Below are positions 61,701 to 64,000 of a DNA stretch of 64,000 nt, piece after piece. The notes below the pieces were generated by a model. It was not told the origin of the DNA, made no database searches, and worked only from the letters and a program-made list of their open reading frames with translations. Position 1 is the stretch's first letter. The number at the start of each line of letters is the position of its first letter. The position numbers were made by a program, and so were the translations under genes. Source of the stretch: Anopheles merus (Eukaryota; Arthropoda; Insecta; Diptera; Culicidae); NCBI RefSeq assembly GCF_017562075.2, contig NC_054083.1, positions 51,164,442 to 51,228,441 on the forward strand. Reading direction: 5' to 3'.

Positions 61701-63479
61701 TTTTCCCTCTTTTGTTTTTCTCTTTCTATACCCTTTTCAGGTATGATTTTGGAGCGATTTTGATGCTTGCGTCTGTCATTTTGGAGCGGAGGAACGTGGG
61801 AGCAAGCGGACACAGCACCACCTTGCGCCCTTGAAATCGGTCCATGCTATTAATACTAACTCCCTTGTGCTGAGGATGAATCAGATCGTGAGTAGTGGAT
61901 GATAATTCGAGAGCTCTCGCGGAGATCCTCACTGTGCTCCCCACCGCGGTGGGGAATTTAATCGAGCCTACATAGTTTGGGAAATCCCTCCACCTCGACG
62001 GTGTCAATGTCAGCGCTGTCACTAGTCGAACCGGGGGTCAATGCATCTTGACTGTGGCCTACTTAGCAGTCCGCTATGACGCTTTTTGGCATCGGACGGA
62101 CAAGTTTCGATTACGATGAGTAAGTTTGCCTGGTGACGTTCTGGGGGTGGTTAGGAAGGCGATGCGGTAACTACCAGTCAGCGTGATAGTGGGATGAATC
62201 GGTCGGCAAATATTTGCATCGGTTCGTTCCGTTTGAAGGACACCATGGCCACGGTCAATCGAGCTTTCGAGCAATTAAAGGTGTCCTTCGCGGCGCGGTC
62301 GTGACGGTTATTTCACTGATGTTTCTGGGTGTCGTGGTCCCAGATCCAGGATGTAAGTTTTTGAGGGGAAAACATTCTCAAGCGAGACAGCTACGAGAAG
62401 GATGAGAAAATGACGGTGTGAAATGATTCTGAAATTGAATGAATGGAGACAATCGGAAAAGCGCCGGGGCAAGGTTGAAGCGTTTTGTCAGCCAAACTGC
62501 ACCAGGATGTCGAGAACATTAGTTATCGCGGTAATTATTAGCGCGATTACAATAGGAATTTGCATTAAATGGAGCAGTGCTGTTGATAATTGTTGAGCTG
62601 GCCTACACGGGTCGAGCAAGGCTAAAATGTAAGAGATTTATTTAATTAAAATATCTTCAAAAAACAATTAAATTTAAACCTTCGAAACGTCTGCATGAGA
62701 TAGTTTGCAGAAATGAGGCACTGAGATACAAGATGAGAAGAATTTCTTCACCAAGTGAGACACGTGGTGAGCAATTCTCAACATCTCAGCTTTCGACTTC
62801 TCACCATCTCGAACGGGCTCCTCAGAGAGCTTTTTGTTTGCCTTCTTTCGTGCTCTCTTTCTTGCACATATTTGCAGGGGTGCTCGTCATAGAAGTAATC
62901 TTGTAATCTTGTTTGAGATAGTTGCATTCCAAAGAATTGGAATAGTCATAGGTCCAAGTTTTTCGATTTTATTGCTACCATTCCAGGTGAATATGTTTAC
63001 ATCTAATTTCAATTCAAGTGATCAATCAATGGTTTGTCGAAGAGGTTTTCTTTTGTTCCTGTCTATTATTGATTACTCTAAACATTTAGTGTATGATTTG
63101 GAACTATGTTCCTAGGCAAACGAAAGAATTTTATCGAGAGTATCGTTATAACAAGAACATATCATGCCTTGATGCTACCTACTCTCAGAAAAATGATTTC
63201 CTTCGATCATTTAACTACTCACCGGAACAACCCTGCAATCAACAATCCGCAAAGCTCGCCTGTTGTTGTCTCGCTTTGACACACCGCGCCAGAGCGCAAA
63301 GCTCACTTTCTTAACATCTCCACCCGGTGAGACGGTGATCTCTCGCGCCCTCGCTCGGCACCGATGCGGCGGCGGACGGCGGTGGCAGAGCGGACGGCGG
63401 GCCTTCTGCTGGGAGGGAAACATAACTGCTTAAGGTTGCGCAGCACGGGCCGACCGATTGCGCGACTAGTTCACTCGCG
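55718..63479. other. Second long intron, no exon seen
   Basis: No supported exon in 7.8 kb. Contents: GT microsatellite 59519-59538, CCTT units 60751-60768, CA run about 59109-59134, the motif copies at 56446 and 57900, and a 10-base inverted repeat (62235-62244 with 62280-62289). A good acceptor-like site (polypyrimidine then CAG at 61738-61740) has no phase-0 open frame after it, so it is not accepted as the next exon. Confidence 0.4.
56446..56457 (-). repeat. GGTTCGTCGCTT motif, copy 6
   Basis: Exact copy of the recurring 12-mer on the - strand, about 730 bases after the internal coding exon, followed on that strand by AC. Confidence 0.6.
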
Positions 63480-64000
63480 AAAGCTATCGAAGGCGCACGC
63501 TCAGCCGGTGCACACGGTGTTTCGAACGCACAGTTTCACCACCACCACTGTTTTGGGTTGTGTTTGAGGTTGGCCTATTCGCTTGGAGTTTGCTCGTGCT
63601 CGCGCTCTCTATCCTGGTCCGGGACATCCGGGTGTGCTGTGGAGTGCTGCTGCGATTTTTTCCCCGGTGCAAAGCGATTTGTTGCTTGCTTCCCCAACAG
63701 AAAGGTGTCCTGCAGGACGTATCCGTGCGTTCGTGCGCGCGTATTTTAACCAGTGCGTGTGTGTGAGAGATATATCCCTGCGTTCAACTTTGCGGAAGCG
63801 GTAGAACCGTGTGCGGTGTTCCACAGCAGCAGCAGAAAAAAAACCGAATGTGAAAGTGTGCAGTTGGTGCAGGAGTGCAGGTGCATGATTGGCTAGAGCG
63901 TTGGTGTGCGTAGTGGCACATGCATCCGTAGCGGCCGTGCGTCTAGGAAGGAAGAAAAGTTTGCTGGAAAACAAGTGTGCGAAACAAAACGGGGTGGAAG
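63480..64000 (+). promoter_or_regulatory. Possible alternative first exon (5' leader), runs off the window
   Basis: After a CpG-rich stretch (63340-63420, CGGCGG and GGACGGCGG units) the sequence turns into typical dipteran leader: GTGTGTGTGAGAG, GAAAGTGTGCAGTTGG, AACAAGTGTGCGAAAC. No splice donor is reached by the end. It may be another promoter of the same long + strand gene, or the start of a different gene. Confidence 0.35.

Noticed and set aside
61741..61832. Possible next exon of the long gene after a strong polypyrimidine tract and CAG
   Set aside because: The preceding coding exon ends in phase 0, and phase 0 here gives GTA TGA, an immediate stop. The other frame is open for about 30 codons only, with no donor. 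It could at most be a 3' or non-coding exon of another transcript.

Overview
The window looks like nuclear DNA of a mosquito, most probably an Anopheles. The signs are short GT-AG introns of 60-120 bases, G+C-rich exons with long microsatellite-rich introns, a tandem array of small secreted C-type lectins, and a single-domain gene of the mosquito G12 midgut family. No bacterial, viral or organellar features were seen. Gene models come from hand-read splice sites and reading-frame phase; no database was searched.

Region 1 (1-7.05 kb) is a head-to-tail array of two-exon C-type lectin (CTL) genes, all on the + strand with the same phase-0 intron. Four look intact (1113-1757, 4229-4820, 5239-5822, 6302-6900). 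One is a clear pseudogene with three lesions (3248-3853), and a faint relic lies at the left edge (1-165). Debris of mobile elements lies between them: an inverted-repeat element, a hAT-like end and a LINE reverse-transcriptase scrap.

Region 2 (7.05-11.36 kb, - strand) is a complete four-exon gene for a 1,253-residue microcephalin (MCPH1). It has one N-terminal BRCT and a C-terminal BRCT pair. Its middle carries about ten repeated RRKT[IV]-like motifs. It converges on the last lectin gene and their 3' ends nearly touch.

Region 3 (12.5-15.25 kb) is a nested mobile-element complex. A hAT-type element with an 8-base target duplication contains a MITE-like element that carries a tRNA-like stretch, and a 1.33-kb near-perfect palindrome built of two head-to-head copies of a ~670-base unit.

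Region 4 (about 18.2-64 kb) appears to be the 5' half of one long + strand gene that I do not recognise. It has a possible non-coding first exon ending at 19199, a first coding exon (27617-27696) and a phase-matched coding exon (55486-55717) across a 27.8-kb intron. A further 5'UTR-like stretch lies at the right edge. Nested in the big intron are a G12-type secreted protein gene on the - strand (48910-49527) and an ML-domain (MD-2/NPC2-like) secreted protein gene on the + strand (54233-54769), each with its own TATA box and poly(A) signal. A 12-base motif, GGTTCGTCGCTT, occurs six times exactly and at least three more times nearly exactly between 27.0 and 57.9 kb. It is the least explained signal in the window.

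The lectins, the G12 protein and the ML protein are all small secreted proteins of kinds used in mosquito gut and haemolymph biology, but nothing in the sequence shows that they act together.
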